64,000 nt of DNA from JACQFK01 sp036383955 (GTDB taxonomy: Bacteria; Planctomycetota; MHYJ01; JACPRB01): contig DASVNH010000117.1 in the NCBI GenBank assembly GCA_036383955.1, positions 1-64,000 on the forward strand. Direction: 5' to 3'. Under the pieces are notes generated by a model. It searched no databases, was not told the DNA's origin, and saw only the letters and a program-made list of their open reading frames with translations. Numbering within the stretch: the stretch's first letter is position 1; every line of letters begins with the position of its first letter. Positions 32,575 through 41,874 of this stretch are shown here, one piece after another. Made by a program: the position numbers and the translations under genes.

Positions 32575-33530
32575 AGCGTCTGCTCGCCTTCGTCCTCGCC
32601 CTCGCAGGCTGCGGGCCCGCGGAGCAGGGCCTCACCATCGCGGTCATGCCCAAGAGCAAGGGCAACGCCTACTTCATCGCCTGCAAGACGGGCGCCGAGG
32701 AGGCCGCCAAGGAGCTCGGGGTGAAGATGATCTGGGACGGCCCCAGCAGCCCCGACCCGGCCGAGCAGAACCGGATCGTCGACACCTGGATCACCCGGGG
32801 CGTCGACGTCATCGCGACGGCCGTCGAAAACCGCGACGGCATGGCCTCCGTCCTCAAGAAGGCCCGGGAGAAGGGCATCAAGGTGCTGACCTGGGACGCG
32901 GATTCGACGCCCGACGCCCGCGACTTCTTCGTGAACCAGGCGACGCCGGCCGGGATCGCCAAGACGCTGGTCGACCACGCCGCGCGGATCCTGGGCGGGA
33001 AGGGCGAGTACGCGATCATCACCGCCTCGCTGACGGCCGGCAACATGATCGAGTGGCAGAAGGCGATCGAGGCCTACAACAAGGAGAAGTATCCCGACCT
33101 CAAGCGCGTGGCGCTGCGGCCCTGCGACGACCTCCAGAAAAAGGCCTTCGACGAGGCGAACACCATCATGAACGCCCACAAGGACTGCAAGCTGATCATG
33201 GCGATCTGCTCGCCGGCGGTGCCGGGGGCGGCGGAGGCCGTCGAGCAGTCCGGCCGCAAGGACGTCAAGGTGATCGGCCTGGGCCTGCCCAACGACAACA
33301 AGGTCTTCGTGAAGAAGGGGATCACCGAGGCGGTGGTGCTCTGGAAGACGGCGGACCTGGGCTACCTGACGGTGCGGGCGGCGGTGGCGCTGAAGAAGGG
33401 CGAGCTCAAGGCGGGCGACGCGGTCTTCAAGGGCGGCCGGCTCGGCGAGGTGAGGATCCTGGGGAGCGACATCCTCCTGGGCGAGCCCTTCACGTTCGAC
33501 AAGGCCAACATCGATTCCTTCGATTTTTAG
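32571..33530 (+). CDS. Sugar-binding lipoprotein of the ABC importer (RhaS-like)
   Basis: 319 residues. Signal MKRLLAFVLALAGC with lipobox LAGC, so membrane-anchored. Type I periplasmic-binding-protein fold: ITIAVMPKSKGNAYF-like start, GVDVIATAVENRDGM, VLTWDADSTPDARDFFVNQ, which resembles RhaS/LsrB-type rhamnose and AI-2 binding proteins. Last gene of the importer operon; no clear terminator follows. Confidence 0.9.
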   Translation: MKRLLAFVLALAGCGPAEQGLTIAVMPKSKGNAYFIACKTGAEEAAKELGVKMIWDGPSSPDPAEQNRIVDTWITRGVDVIATAVENRDGMASVLKKAREKGIKVLTWDADSTPDARDFFVNQATPAGIAKTLVDHAARILGGKGEYAIITASLTAGNMIEWQKAIEAYNKEKYPDLKRVALRPCDDLQKKAFDEANTIMNAHKDCKLIMAICSPAVPGAAEAVEQSGRKDVKVIGLGLPNDNKVFVKKGITEAVVLWKTADLGYLTVRAAVALKKGELKAGDAVFKGGRLGEVRILGSDILLGEPFTFDKANIDSFDF

Positions 33531-33542
33531 GGCGGGCGCGAC

Positions 33543-33572
33543 TAGAATCTTTCCCCGGCTAAAGCGGATTAG
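33543..33572 (+). promoter_or_regulatory. -10 box and operator O3 before the aldolase gene
   Basis: TAGAAT (33543-33548) with a weak -35 (TTCGAT, 33519-33524) and, 10 bp downstream, operator CTAA-AGCGGA-TTAG (33559-33572), placed to block initiation. SD AAGGACCTCC precedes the ATG at 33584. Confidence 0.7.
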
Positions 33573-33583
33573 AAAGGACCTCC

Positions 33584-35641
33584 ATGGCTCTGCAGAACCT
33601 CTGGAACGACGCCGAGGCGGCGAAATACGCGGGCTACGACGAGCTCGTCTACAGAGCCAACATCCTCGGCCAGGACCCGTCCGTCACCAACTGGAAGGGC
33701 GGCAACATCTCCGGGAAGTACACGGAGAAGGACTTCGACGGGAGCGACATCCAGGTCCTCCGCGTGAAGGGTTCCGGCTCCGACCTGCGGACGGCGGTCC
33801 ACGAGGACTTCGTCGGCGTCAAGCACGCCCCCGTCCTCAAACTCATCCCGCGGGAGAAGATGAGCGACGAGGAGATGGTCGCCTACCTGGCGCACTGCCT
33901 GACCGACATCCCCTCGAAGCGCCCCTCGATCGAGACGCTGATGCACTCGTTCCTCCCGTTCAAGCACGTCGACCACACGCACGCCGACTACGCGCTGTGG
34001 TTCGCCGCGCTCGACGGCGGCCGGAAGCTCGCCGAGGAGCTGCTCGGCGACGCGCTCGTCTGGGTCGACTACCACCGCCCCGGCTTCCATCTCGCCAAGA
34101 CCGTCGGCGAGGCCGTGAAGAAGAACCCGAAGGCCAAGTGCGTGATCCTCGCCAAGCACGGCCTGCTCACGTGGGGCGAGACGTCCAAGGAGTGCTACCA
34201 CAACACGCTGGCCATGCTTCAGAAGTTCGACCAGGCCGTCCAGAAGAAGATCTCGACGGCGCGGGTCTTCGGCGGACCCTGCTGCGAGACCCTGCCGCCC
34301 GAGAAGCGCCGCGAGATCCTCGGCCAGGTCCTGCCGGCTGTCCGCGGCGCGATCAGCGCGCTGCGGCCCGCCATCACGCACGTCGACGACTCCGCGCCGG
34401 TCCTCGAGTTCGTCAACGGCGTGGCCAGCCGCGACCTCGCGGGCGTCGGCGCCGCCTGCCCCGACCACCTCGTCTCCACGAAGATCGCCCCCTACTTCGT
34501 CAAGTGGGATCCCAAGACCGGCACCGCCGACGACCTCAAGAAGGAGCTCGTTCCGGCCGTCGAGGCCTATCGCAAGAACTACGAGGAGTACTTCGCGAAG
34601 TACAACAAGGACCCGAAGATGAAGATGGAGGATCCGTATCCGCGGATCCTGCTCGTGCCGGGCGTCGGCATGGTCACCACGGGGAAGACGAAGGACGTCG
34701 CCATCGCCGCCAACTGGCTCTATCACCGGGCGATGACGGTCATGAAGGGCGCCTCGGTTCAGGGCAAGTTCCTCTCGCTCAACGAGGAGGAGTCCTTCAA
34801 CATCGAGTACTGGCCGCTGGAGCGCTACAAGCTGACGACGCTGCCGCCCGACAAGGAGATGACGGGCAAGGTCGCGTTCGTGACGGGCGCGGCGGGCGGC
34901 ATCGGCCGCGCGATCGCGGAGAAGCTCGCGAGCGAGGGCGCCCACGTCGTCATCGCCGACATCAACGCCGAGGGCTCCGAGAAGACGGCCAAGGAGATCG
35001 GCAAGGGCGCGATCGCGGCGCCGGTGGACGTCACGAACGAAGCGGCCATGCAGGAGGCCTTCCGCAAGGCGGTCCTGGAGTTCGGCGGCGTCGACATCGT
35101 GGTCGCGAACGCGGGGATCGCGCGGGCCTTCCCGGTCGAGGACCATCCGCTGTCGGAGTGGAACAAGCTGCACAGCATTCTGTCGACGGGCTACTTCCTG
35201 ACCGCCCGCGAAGCGTTCCGGCTCTGGAAGGCGCAGGGCCGCGGCGGCAACCTGATCTTCGTCGTCTCGAAGAACGCGGTGGTCGCCGGCAAGAACAACG
35301 TGGCCTACTCGTCGGCCAAGGCCGCCGAGATGCACCTCGCCCGCTGCCTGGCCGAGGAGGGCGGCCCGTCCGGCATCCGCGTCAACACGGTCAACCCCGA
35401 CGCCGTCCTCGCGAAGTCCAGCATCTGGACCCGGGAATGGCGCGAAGAGCGCGCCCGCGACTACGGGATCAAGCCCGACGAGCTCGAGGAGTTCTACAAG
35501 AAGCGCACGACGCTGAAGGTCCACATCTACGCGGAGGACATCGCCGAGGCCGTGTACTACTTCGCCTCCAGCCGCTCGTCGAAGACGACGGGCAACTTCC
35601 TCAACGTCGACGGCGGCGTCCCGGCCGCGTACCCGAGGTAG
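33584..35641 (+). CDS. rhaD: Bifunctional rhamnulose-1-phosphate aldolase/lactaldehyde dehydrogenase
   Basis: 685 residues. Residues 1-~400: class II aldolase fold, with TNWKGGNISGK, the zinc pair HTHAD (H131, H133), DYHRPGF and AKHGLLTWGE. Residues ~426-685: short-chain dehydrogenase, VTGAAGGIGRA (NAD site from ~433), VANAGIARA, and catalytic Y-S-S-A-K. This is the known bifunctional form that splits L-rhamnulose-1-P to DHAP and L-lactaldehyde and oxidises the aldehyde to lactate. Symbol used in the broad sense (also called rhaE/rhaEW). Only 3 bp separate it from the kinase gene. Confidence 0.9.
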   Translation: MALQNLWNDAEAAKYAGYDELVYRANILGQDPSVTNWKGGNISGKYTEKDFDGSDIQVLRVKGSGSDLRTAVHEDFVGVKHAPVLKLIPREKMSDEEMVAYLAHCLTDIPSKRPSIETLMHSFLPFKHVDHTHADYALWFAALDGGRKLAEELLGDALVWVDYHRPGFHLAKTVGEAVKKNPKAKCVILAKHGLLTWGETSKECYHNTLAMLQKFDQAVQKKISTARVFGGPCCETLPPEKRREILGQVLPAVRGAISALRPAITHVDDSAPVLEFVNGVASRDLAGVGAACPDHLVSTKIAPYFVKWDPKTGTADDLKKELVPAVEAYRKNYEEYFAKYNKDPKMKMEDPYPRILLVPGVGMVTTGKTKDVAIAANWLYHRAMTVMKGASVQGKFLSLNEEESFNIEYWPLERYKLTTLPPDKEMTGKVAFVTGAAGGIGRAIAEKLASEGAHVVIADINAEGSEKTAKEIGKGAIAAPVDVTNEAAMQEAFRKAVLEFGGVDIVVANAGIARAFPVEDHPLSEWNKLHSILSTGYFLTAREAFRLWKAQGRGGNLIFVVSKNAVVAGKNNVAYSSAKAAEMHLARCLAEEGGPSGIRVNTVNPDAVLAKSSIWTREWREERARDYGIKPDELEEFYKKRTTLKVHIYAEDIAEAVYYFASSRSSKTTGNFLNVDGGVPAAYPR

Positions 35642-35644
35642 CCC

Positions 35645-37150
35645 ATGAGCCTCATGGGCCTGGATCTCGGGACGACCGGCTGCAAGGCCGTCGTCTTCGA
35701 CGAGGCGGGGAAGCTCCTCGCCGCCGCGTACCGCGAGTATCCGCTCCAGTTCCCGAAGCCGGGCTGGATCGAGCTCGATTCCAACAAGGTCATCCGCGCG
35801 GCCCGGGAAGTCGTCCGCGAAGCCGCCGGGAAATCGAAGAGCGACCCCGTCCGGGCCCTGGCCGTCGCCTCCCAGGGCGAGGCCGTCACGCCGGTCGGCG
35901 AGGACGGGCGCTACCTGCACAACGCGATCGTCACGTTCGACGCCCGCACGGCCTCCCTCGTGCCGTGGTGGGAGAAGAAGCTGACGCGGCGGCGCATCTT
36001 CGAGCTCAGCGGCATGCCCCTGCACGGCATGTACACGGCCAGCAAGATCCTCTGGTGGAAGAAGAACCGGCCCGAGGTCTACGGCCGCGCCCGCTGGTTC
36101 CTCTGCTACCAGGACCTCCTCTTCCACGCGCTCGGCCTCGAGCCCGCCATCGACCACTCCCTCGCCGCCCGGACGATGCTGCTGGACGTCGACACCGGCC
36201 GCTGGTCCGACGAGATGCTCGACGCGGCGGGGATCGAGCGGCAGCGCCTGGCGCGGCCGTTCCCTTCGGGGACCGTGGTGGGCGTGCTCAACGGCAGGAT
36301 GGCGCGCGACTGGGGCCTGCCCGACGGCACGCTCGCGGTCACCGGCGGCCACGACCAGCCCTGCGGGGCGCTGGGGGCGGGGGTCGTCGACGACCGCGTC
36401 GGCACCTACGCGACCGGCACCGTGGAGTGCGTGACCCCGGCCTTCCGCAAGCGCGTGACCGATCCGCGCCTGCTCGCCAGCAACATCGCCTGCTACCCGC
36501 ACGTGGTCCCCGGGCTCTTCGTCAGCCTCACCTTCAACTTCACCGGCGGCTCGCTCCTGCGCTGGTACCGCGACACGTTCGCCGACGGCCTCCACGCCCG
36601 CGCGAAGCGGGAGAAGCGGGACGTCTACGACCTCATCGTCGGCGAGTGCCCGAAGGAGCCCTCGAGCCTCTACGTGCTCCCGCATTTCACGGCCACCGGC
36701 ACGCCGCACTTCGACACGGAGTCGAAGGGCGTGATCGCGGGGCTGCGGCTCTCGACGTCCCGGGGCGAGATCGTCCGCGCCCTGCTCGAAGGCGTGACGT
36801 ACGAGATGGCGCTGAACGTCGACGTCCTCCGCGAATGCGGGGCGCCGATCGACAGCTTCCGCGCGACGGGGGGCGGCGCGAAGTCCCCGTTCTGGATGCA
36901 GCTGAAAGCGGACCTGCTCGGCAAGCCGGTGCACGCGATGCGGGTCTCGGAGGCCGTCTGCCTGGGCGCGGCGATCCTGGCGGGCACGGCGACGGGGGTC
37001 TACGGCTCCGCGCGCGAGGCGGGGCGCTCGCTCTCGAAAGTGGAGCGGACCTATCGCCCCTCTCCCAAGAGCGCCAAGCTCTACCGCGAGAAGTTCGCGC
37101 GCTACCGGGAGCTCTATCCGGCGCTGAAGGACTGGCTGCATCGCATCTGA
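35645..37150 (+). CDS. rhaB: FGGY-family carbohydrate kinase, probable rhamnulokinase
   Basis: 501 residues. MGLDLGTTGCKAVVFD is the FGGY N-terminal phosphate-binding motif; LAVASQGEAVTPV and GGHDQPCGALGAG are substrate/hinge motifs, and ATGGGAKSPFWMQLKADLLG near the end is the second FGGY signature. Overall closeness to xylulokinases is visible, but its position between aldolase and isomerase makes L-rhamnulose the likely substrate. Co-transcribed with the aldolase. Confidence 0.85.
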   Translation: MSLMGLDLGTTGCKAVVFDEAGKLLAAAYREYPLQFPKPGWIELDSNKVIRAAREVVREAAGKSKSDPVRALAVASQGEAVTPVGEDGRYLHNAIVTFDARTASLVPWWEKKLTRRRIFELSGMPLHGMYTASKILWWKKNRPEVYGRARWFLCYQDLLFHALGLEPAIDHSLAARTMLLDVDTGRWSDEMLDAAGIERQRLARPFPSGTVVGVLNGRMARDWGLPDGTLAVTGGHDQPCGALGAGVVDDRVGTYATGTVECVTPAFRKRVTDPRLLASNIACYPHVVPGLFVSLTFNFTGGSLLRWYRDTFADGLHARAKREKRDVYDLIVGECPKEPSSLYVLPHFTATGTPHFDTESKGVIAGLRLSTSRGEIVRALLEGVTYEMALNVDVLRECGAPIDSFRATGGGAKSPFWMQLKADLLGKPVHAMRVSEAVCLGAAILAGTATGVYGSAREAGRSLSKVERTYRPSPKSAKLYREKFARYRELYPALKDWLHRI

Positions 37151-37152
37151 CG

Positions 37153-37246
37153 AGAATCACGAATCAAGTACGTCCCCCCCCCCCGCCCCCCCCGGGGGGG
37201 AAGGGGGGGAATCTCCGTGATTCTTGATTCGTGATTCTTGATTCTT
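37153..37246. repeat. Heptad-repeat element with C/G tracts
   Basis: Left arm GAATCACGAATCA (37153-37166), a C-run then G-run (37173-37209), and right arm of GATTCGT/GATTCTT units (37217-37246) complementary to the left. It follows the kinase stop and precedes the isomerase promoter. Confidence 0.8.
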
Positions 37247-37254
37247 CTGCTACA

Positions 37255-37268
37255 CTAACTCGTATTAG
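37255..37268 (+). promoter_or_regulatory. Operator O4 before the isomerase gene
   Basis: CTAA-CTCGTA-TTAG ends 4 bp before the ATG at 37273, so bound repressor would cover the start site. A TACACT hexamer (37251-37256) could be the -10. Confidence 0.7.
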
Positions 37269-37272
37269 CAAT

Positions 37273-38478
37273 ATGACCGCCATCTACAAGCTCATGAAGG
37301 AGCAGTGGGCCGAGCGGGGGATCGACCTGGACGAGGTCGCCCGCCGGGTCATGGAGCTCCGGATCGAGACGCCGAGCTGGGCCTACGCGAACTGCGGCAC
37401 GCGCTTCGGGGTCGTGAAGGACCCGGCCGCGCCGCGCACGCCCTTCGAGAAAGTCTCCGACGCGGCCCAGACGCACAAGTTTACCGGCATCACGCCGGCG
37501 GTGGCCGTCCACGTCCTCTGGGACGCCGTGGACGACTGGAGCGAGCTGGCGAAGCACGCCGTCGGCGAGGGCATCCGGATCGGCGCCATCAACCCGAACC
37601 TCTTCACCGAGCCCCAGTACAAGTTCGGCTCCGTCTGCAACGCGGACCCCGCGGTGCGGAAACAGGCCGTCGAGAACATGAAGGCCTGCGTCGACATCGG
37701 CCGCGAGGTCGGCTCGAAGCTGCTGTCGCTCTGGTTCGCCGACGGGACGAACTACCCGGGGCAGGGCGACTTCCGCCGCCGCAAGGGCTGGATGGAGGCG
37801 GCGCTGGCGGAGGTCTACGCCCACATGCCCAAGGGCATGCGGATGCTGATCGAGTACAAGCTCTTCGAGCCCGCCTTCTACCACACGGACATCGCCGACT
37901 GGGGGATCGCGCAGCTCCTGGCCCGCAAGCTGGGCGAGCGCGCCCAGGTCCTCATCGACCTCGGCCACCACGCCCACGGGACCAACATCCCCTGGATCGT
38001 CTCGACGCTGCTCGGCGAGGGCAAGCTCGGCGGCTTCCACTTCAACGACCGCAAGTACGCCGACGACGACCTCACGACCGGCTGCATGAATCCCTACGAG
38101 CTCTTCCTGATCTTCCACGAGCTCGCCGCCGGCATGGACGGCCTCGCCTTCATGATCGACGAGATGCCCGTCATCAAGCCGCGGATCGAGTCCATGATCC
38201 AGTCGGCCGTCAACCTGCAGGAGGCCTACGCGAAGGCGCTGCTGGTCGACCGCCCCGCGCTGGCCGAGGCGCAGGACGCGAACCGGATCATCGACGCCGA
38301 GGAGATCATCCGCGCCGCGTGGACGGCCGACGTGAAGCCGATCCTCGAGGTCGCGCGGACCCGCCAGGGGCTCGACCCCGACCCCCTCCGCGCCTACCGG
38401 GCGAGCGGCTACTACGCGAAGACGCTGAAGGAGCGCGCGGGGAAGCCGGCGCCGAAGCGCAAGACCCTCAAGGTCTAG
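37273..38478 (+). CDS. rhaI: L-rhamnose isomerase (RhaI-type TIM barrel)
   Basis: 401 residues from ATG 37273; a GTG at 37231 is in frame but would translate the operator and repeat. TIM barrel with metal ligands typical of the Pseudomonas/Bacillus-type enzyme: MLIEYKLFEPAFYHTD, VLIDLGHHAHGTNI, GGFHFNDRKYADDDLT. SLWFADGTNYPGQGDFRRRKGW is a family hallmark. Converts L-rhamnose to L-rhamnulose, the first step of the pathway whose later steps are encoded just upstream. The C-terminus is Lys-rich (KPAPKRKTLKV). Its end overlaps the convergent gene by 11 bp. Confidence 0.92.
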   Translation: MTAIYKLMKEQWAERGIDLDEVARRVMELRIETPSWAYANCGTRFGVVKDPAAPRTPFEKVSDAAQTHKFTGITPAVAVHVLWDAVDDWSELAKHAVGEGIRIGAINPNLFTEPQYKFGSVCNADPAVRKQAVENMKACVDIGREVGSKLLSLWFADGTNYPGQGDFRRRKGWMEAALAEVYAHMPKGMRMLIEYKLFEPAFYHTDIADWGIAQLLARKLGERAQVLIDLGHHAHGTNIPWIVSTLLGEGKLGGFHFNDRKYADDDLTTGCMNPYELFLIFHELAAGMDGLAFMIDEMPVIKPRIESMIQSAVNLQEAYAKALLVDRPALAEAQDANRIIDAEEIIRAAWTADVKPILEVARTRQGLDPDPLRAYRASGYYAKTLKERAGKPAPKRKTLKV

Positions 38479-40048
38479 GCGGCGGGTTCGCGACGGCGAA
38501 CCCGAAGTGGGTCGGCCAGCTCAGGCTGAACGTGTCCGCGCCGCCGAAGGACGCGGGCCCCGCGTAGGTGAAGGCGGCCAGACCCCAGCCGCAGCGCGGC
38601 GCGGGCAACGGGCCGAGCTCGGCCAGCGTCACGGGGTAGCTCCCTCGCTCCGCGCGATGACGTTCCAGGCGCTCCACGACGGCATCCGCCGCGGCTTCCG
38701 AGGCGCGGCGATCGCTCGAGGCCAGGCCCATGCCGCCGAGAAAGCCCGCCAGCAGTAGCAGCGCGACGCCGGCGATCCCGTCCAGGAGCCGCTTCACGCG
38801 CGTGCGCCTCAACGACGCGATCGAACCCGCGACGACCGACGCGACCAGGAGCCCCAGCAGGGGTATCACCAGCAGGAGCGTCTCGACGCCGGCGAGAGGG
38901 TGAGGCGTCTTGGGCGAGCGCGTGCGAATGAGCCAGCCGGCCGCGCATGCCGCCGCGGCGACATAGACCGCCGCCCACGCGAGCGTCTGCCCGCGGGTCA
39001 GCGGCGGCGGTCCCGCGTCGGGCCGCGAAAGGGCCGCCGCGGCGCGTCGGTAGCGCGCCGCTTCAAGCCGCGGCATGACCAAGGCGAACGCGACTCCGCC
39101 CGCGAGCCACTCCCAGCCAGGCTCGACGCCCCCGATCCGCAGCGCCGCGTGCGCCGGCAGCGTCACCGCGATCCAGCTGAACAGATGGGAGTTCGGAAAG
39201 ATCGCGCAGCTCGCCACGGCTCCCGCCGCGAAGAGCGCCGCGCTCGCCCAGAGCGGCGCCCGGATCCCGGCGAGGAAAACCGCGCAGGCGGTCGTCGCCG
39301 CCGCCAACCCCAGCAGCTTCGCCGTGATGACCGCCGCGCCCCCGGCTTCGGTCCACAGCGGGTTCAGCCCGCGCAGGGTCGAGATCAGCGCCAGCTTGGG
39401 CGTCGTGCGCAGGCGGCTCTCGCGTTCGACCAAGTACCCCCGCTCGAGGCCCCGCCGCCGGACCCGCGCCCAGGTCTCGCGCTCGAAGCTGGGTAGGTCG
39501 AGGTCCGTCGGCTCGATCGCGGCGCCGCGCTCCCTCGCGTGCCGGGCGTGCGCCTCGAGGAGGAGGTCGGAATTCTCCAGCCCCGGATAGACTCTCGAGG
39601 AGCTCGCGGGCTCGCGAAAGAACGACGCGTCCATCGCTCGGCAGGTGTGGGTGGTGAGGGAGGCGCCCCCGGCGATCGGCGAGACGAAGGCGAACTGGCG
39701 CCAGGACCGCGCGACACCCTCCATCACGGGGTTGAAGAACGACAGGCGGCGGGCCACGGCCCAGGTCTTCCGGTCCGGCGACATCCAGACGCGCTTCTGG
39801 TCGGTCTGGGAGCTGCCGTCCGGCCCGTCGAGCTCCAGGTCCACTCGATAGTCGCCGACGCGCTGGAATCCTTTCGCCTCGAGGTCGCGTCCCCAGGCCT
39901 CGATCGCGGCCGCGTCTTCCGTCGGCAGGTTTTCCAGGGGGACCGCGCGCGGCTCGTAGGCGAGGGGATAGGAAAAACGGAGGGAGGTCCGCATCGAACG
40001 GGCGATGATCAGGAGGAGAACGCCCGCGAGGATGGCGAGCGCGAGCAT
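38468..40048 (-). CDS. Polytopic membrane protein of unknown function
   Basis: 526 residues. One N-terminal TM (LALAILAGVLLLIIARS), a ~200-residue soluble domain, then about six TM helices (~235-330, 355-375, 390-410, 425-450), and a C-terminal ~80-residue soluble part resembling pilin-like secreted domains (RHRAERGSYPVTLAELGPLP, often seen in planctomycete proteins). ATG directly follows the stop of the upstream gene (TAG-ATG), so translation is coupled to the lipoprotein. No known family recognised. Confidence 0.65.
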   Translation of the reverse strand: MLALAILAGVLLLIIARSMRTSLRFSYPLAYEPRAVPLENLPTEDAAAIEAWGRDLEAKGFQRVGDYRVDLELDGPDGSSQTDQKRVWMSPDRKTWAVARRLSFFNPVMEGVARSWRQFAFVSPIAGGASLTTHTCRAMDASFFREPASSSRVYPGLENSDLLLEAHARHARERGAAIEPTDLDLPSFERETWARVRRRGLERGYLVERESRLRTTPKLALISTLRGLNPLWTEAGGAAVITAKLLGLAAATTACAVFLAGIRAPLWASAALFAAGAVASCAIFPNSHLFSWIAVTLPAHAALRIGGVEPGWEWLAGGVAFALVMPRLEAARYRRAAAALSRPDAGPPPLTRGQTLAWAAVYVAAAACAAGWLIRTRSPKTPHPLAGVETLLLVIPLLGLLVASVVAGSIASLRRTRVKRLLDGIAGVALLLLAGFLGGMGLASSDRRASEAAADAVVERLERHRAERGSYPVTLAELGPLPAPRCGWGLAAFTYAGPASFGGADTFSLSWPTHFGFAVANPPPRP

Positions 40049-41119
40049 CTAATTCTTAAGGCCGTCTAGGATCGTCTTCGCCTCCTGGGCGGCCTTGGCC
40101 TTGGGGAAGTCCTTGAGGACGCCCTCGAGCGTCGCGCGGGCCTTGGCCTTCTGGCCGCTCCGGATCTGATCGCGGGCGATCTTGATCTGGGCGTCGATGA
40201 AGAGGCGGTCGACCTCGTCGTCGCTGAGCTGGTCGGCGTCGGCGGCGAGCGAGGGCGGCTTCGGGGGGGCCGGCGCCGCGTCCCCGCGCAGCTTCGTCCA
40301 GGAGGCCTTGGCGCCGTTCATTTCCTCGCGGAACAGGGCGAGGGCTTCGGCCGTCGCTTCCGAGCCCGACCAGGACGCGGAAGACTCGCCGGCCCGGACG
40401 ATGGCCTCGAGCCGCTGGGCCGCCTCGCCCTGGGGGTTCGTGGCCACGGAGATCATGAGGGCGCCGTCGAAGCCGAGGGACACGGTCCGCCCCTCGGACT
40501 GGAGGAAGCCCTTGGACGCGGTGACCGGGCCGGGCAGGGTCAGGCTGACCTTGACGTTGAGGTCCTGCAGCAACGGCTTGATCAGCTCCAGCGCGGCCTT
40601 CGTCGCCTCGGGCGACTCGTCGCCGGCCATGCGGGCCTTGAGCTCGTCGATCTCGCCCGCCACCGAATGGCCGAGGGTGATCGTCCCGCCGTCGGGCGTC
40701 GACGTCATCCGCGCCGAGAAGGAGAGCTTGCGGGTGGAGGCGCCGTTGGGGCCGGTCTTGACGCTGTAGAGGCGGACCTTGTTGATGTCCTCGAAGTAAC
40801 CCTCGAGGCGGGTCCGGATCCACTCGCCGTCGTCCTTCAGGACGCCGGGGACCCAGGCGACGATGCCTTCGGAGTCGCGGGCGAGCCGCTTCGGATCGCG
40901 GAATTCGGCGAAAGGATCCTCGATCGGCATCCCGTCGGGCGTCTTGCCCCCGAAGCTCTTGGCCATCTCCCCGAGCATCTTGAGCACCTGCTTCTTGATG
41001 CCGACGTGGACGACCACTTTGCCGGAGCCGTCGGGGAAGAGGGTGAAGGCCTGCTCGCCCTGGACGCAGCCGGTGAGCGGGACCAGCGCCAGGAGCGCAA
41101 GACAGGCGGCGACGCGCAT
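40049..41119 (-). CDS. Lipoprotein with C-terminal helical module
   Basis: 356 residues. Signal MRVAACLALLALVPLTGC with lipobox LTGC. The mature part starts VQGEQAFTLFPDGSGKVVVHVG, a strand-rich domain seen in several planctomycete lipoproteins, followed by a long mixed region. The last ~60 residues (DEVDRLFIDAQIKIARDQ...) form a helical module nearly repeated at the end of the protease at 44507. Coupled to the membrane protein gene downstream. Function unknown. Confidence 0.7.
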   Translation of the reverse strand: MRVAACLALLALVPLTGCVQGEQAFTLFPDGSGKVVVHVGIKKQVLKMLGEMAKSFGGKTPDGMPIEDPFAEFRDPKRLARDSEGIVAWVPGVLKDDGEWIRTRLEGYFEDINKVRLYSVKTGPNGASTRKLSFSARMTSTPDGGTITLGHSVAGEIDELKARMAGDESPEATKAALELIKPLLQDLNVKVSLTLPGPVTASKGFLQSEGRTVSLGFDGALMISVATNPQGEAAQRLEAIVRAGESSASWSGSEATAEALALFREEMNGAKASWTKLRGDAAPAPPKPPSLAADADQLSDDEVDRLFIDAQIKIARDQIRSGQKAKARATLEGVLKDFPKAKAAQEAKTILDGLKN

Positions 41120-41147
41120 GGCTTTCTCCGGCGCGGGGGGGGGCGAA

Positions 41148-41711
41148 TCAGCTCGCGACGGTCTCCTGGGGCACTTCCTGGGGAACGGGGGGCTGGGGAG
41201 CCCGCGCCAGGCGCGTCCGGAGCAGATAGTCCGCCACCGGCAGCACCACGTTCAGGTTGCGCATCGGCTCGAGGTGGTGGAGGCGGTGATGGCGGTCCAC
41301 CCACTTGAAGAGCCGCGTGCCCTGGAACCAGCGGGGCCCGGGAACGTGCATGCACCAGTGGAAGTACTCGTAGGCGATGTAGTAGGACGTCATCACGCCC
41401 ATGAAGACCGCCGTGGCCGCCCAGCTGCCCGTGATCCACCAGGCGAGCAGCCCGGTCGGGGCGTTGATCAGCAGGAGCACCGGACCGTTCCACCAGGCCA
41501 TCGTGACCAGATGGGGATCGACCTCAGGCTGGATGTGGTAGTCCTTCGCGGAGCCGAACGTGCCGTGGTGGGTGATCGCGTGGCTCCGGTACGGATACGT
41601 GAACGGCCCCACCGGTCGGTGCATCACGAAGCGGTGAAGGGCCCATTCGAAGAGGCTGGAGTAGACGACGGAGGCCACGAAGACCGCCAGCAGGGTGAGG
41701 GCAATGATCAT
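41148..41711 (-). CDS. Membrane fatty-acid-hydroxylase/sterol-desaturase-family protein
   Basis: 187 residues, four TM helices and the di-iron histidine boxes of the family: HRFVMH, HAITHH, YFHWCMH and RHHRLHH. These enzymes hydroxylate or desaturate fatty acids, sterols or carotenoids in the membrane using O2. The small size is like beta-carotene/fatty acid hydroxylases of bacteria. It lies 28 bp upstream of the lipoprotein gene and may form an operon with it. Confidence 0.85.
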   Translation of the reverse strand: MIIALTLLAVFVASVVYSSLFEWALHRFVMHRPVGPFTYPYRSHAITHHGTFGSAKDYHIQPEVDPHLVTMAWWNGPVLLLINAPTGLLAWWITGSWAATAVFMGVMTSYYIAYEYFHWCMHVPGPRWFQGTRLFKWVDRHHRLHHLEPMRNLNVVLPVADYLLRTRLARAPQPPVPQEVPQETVAS

Positions 41712-41861
41712 CGATGCGGAAATCCAGACGCGGGCGCCGACATGCTGAAAAGGGGCGCCTTCTCGAGGCCTTCCCCAGGGGCGGTCACGCCGGCTGGTCC
41801 GCCACCATTGAGTGTGAGTATATCACCCCTATCGGTTCCCGTCACCTTCCATCTTCAGTAG

Positions 41862-41867
41862 CATAGT
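41862..41867 (+). promoter_or_regulatory. -10-like box CATAGT before the glycosidase gene
   Basis: CATAGT lies 7 bp before the ATG at 41875 with no SD, as in other leaderless starts in this window. The rest of 41712-41861 holds nothing I recognise. Confidence 0.3.
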
Positions 41868-41874
41868 AGCCAGC

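Noticed and set aside
37231..37272. Longer N-terminus of the rhamnose isomerase from GTG 37231
   Set aside because: It would translate the heptad repeat and the operator; the ATG at 37273 gives the normal family start.
28089..38478. Rhamnose/fucose microcompartment locus
   Set aside because: No BMC shell protein genes or encapsulation-type aldehyde dehydrogenase are present.
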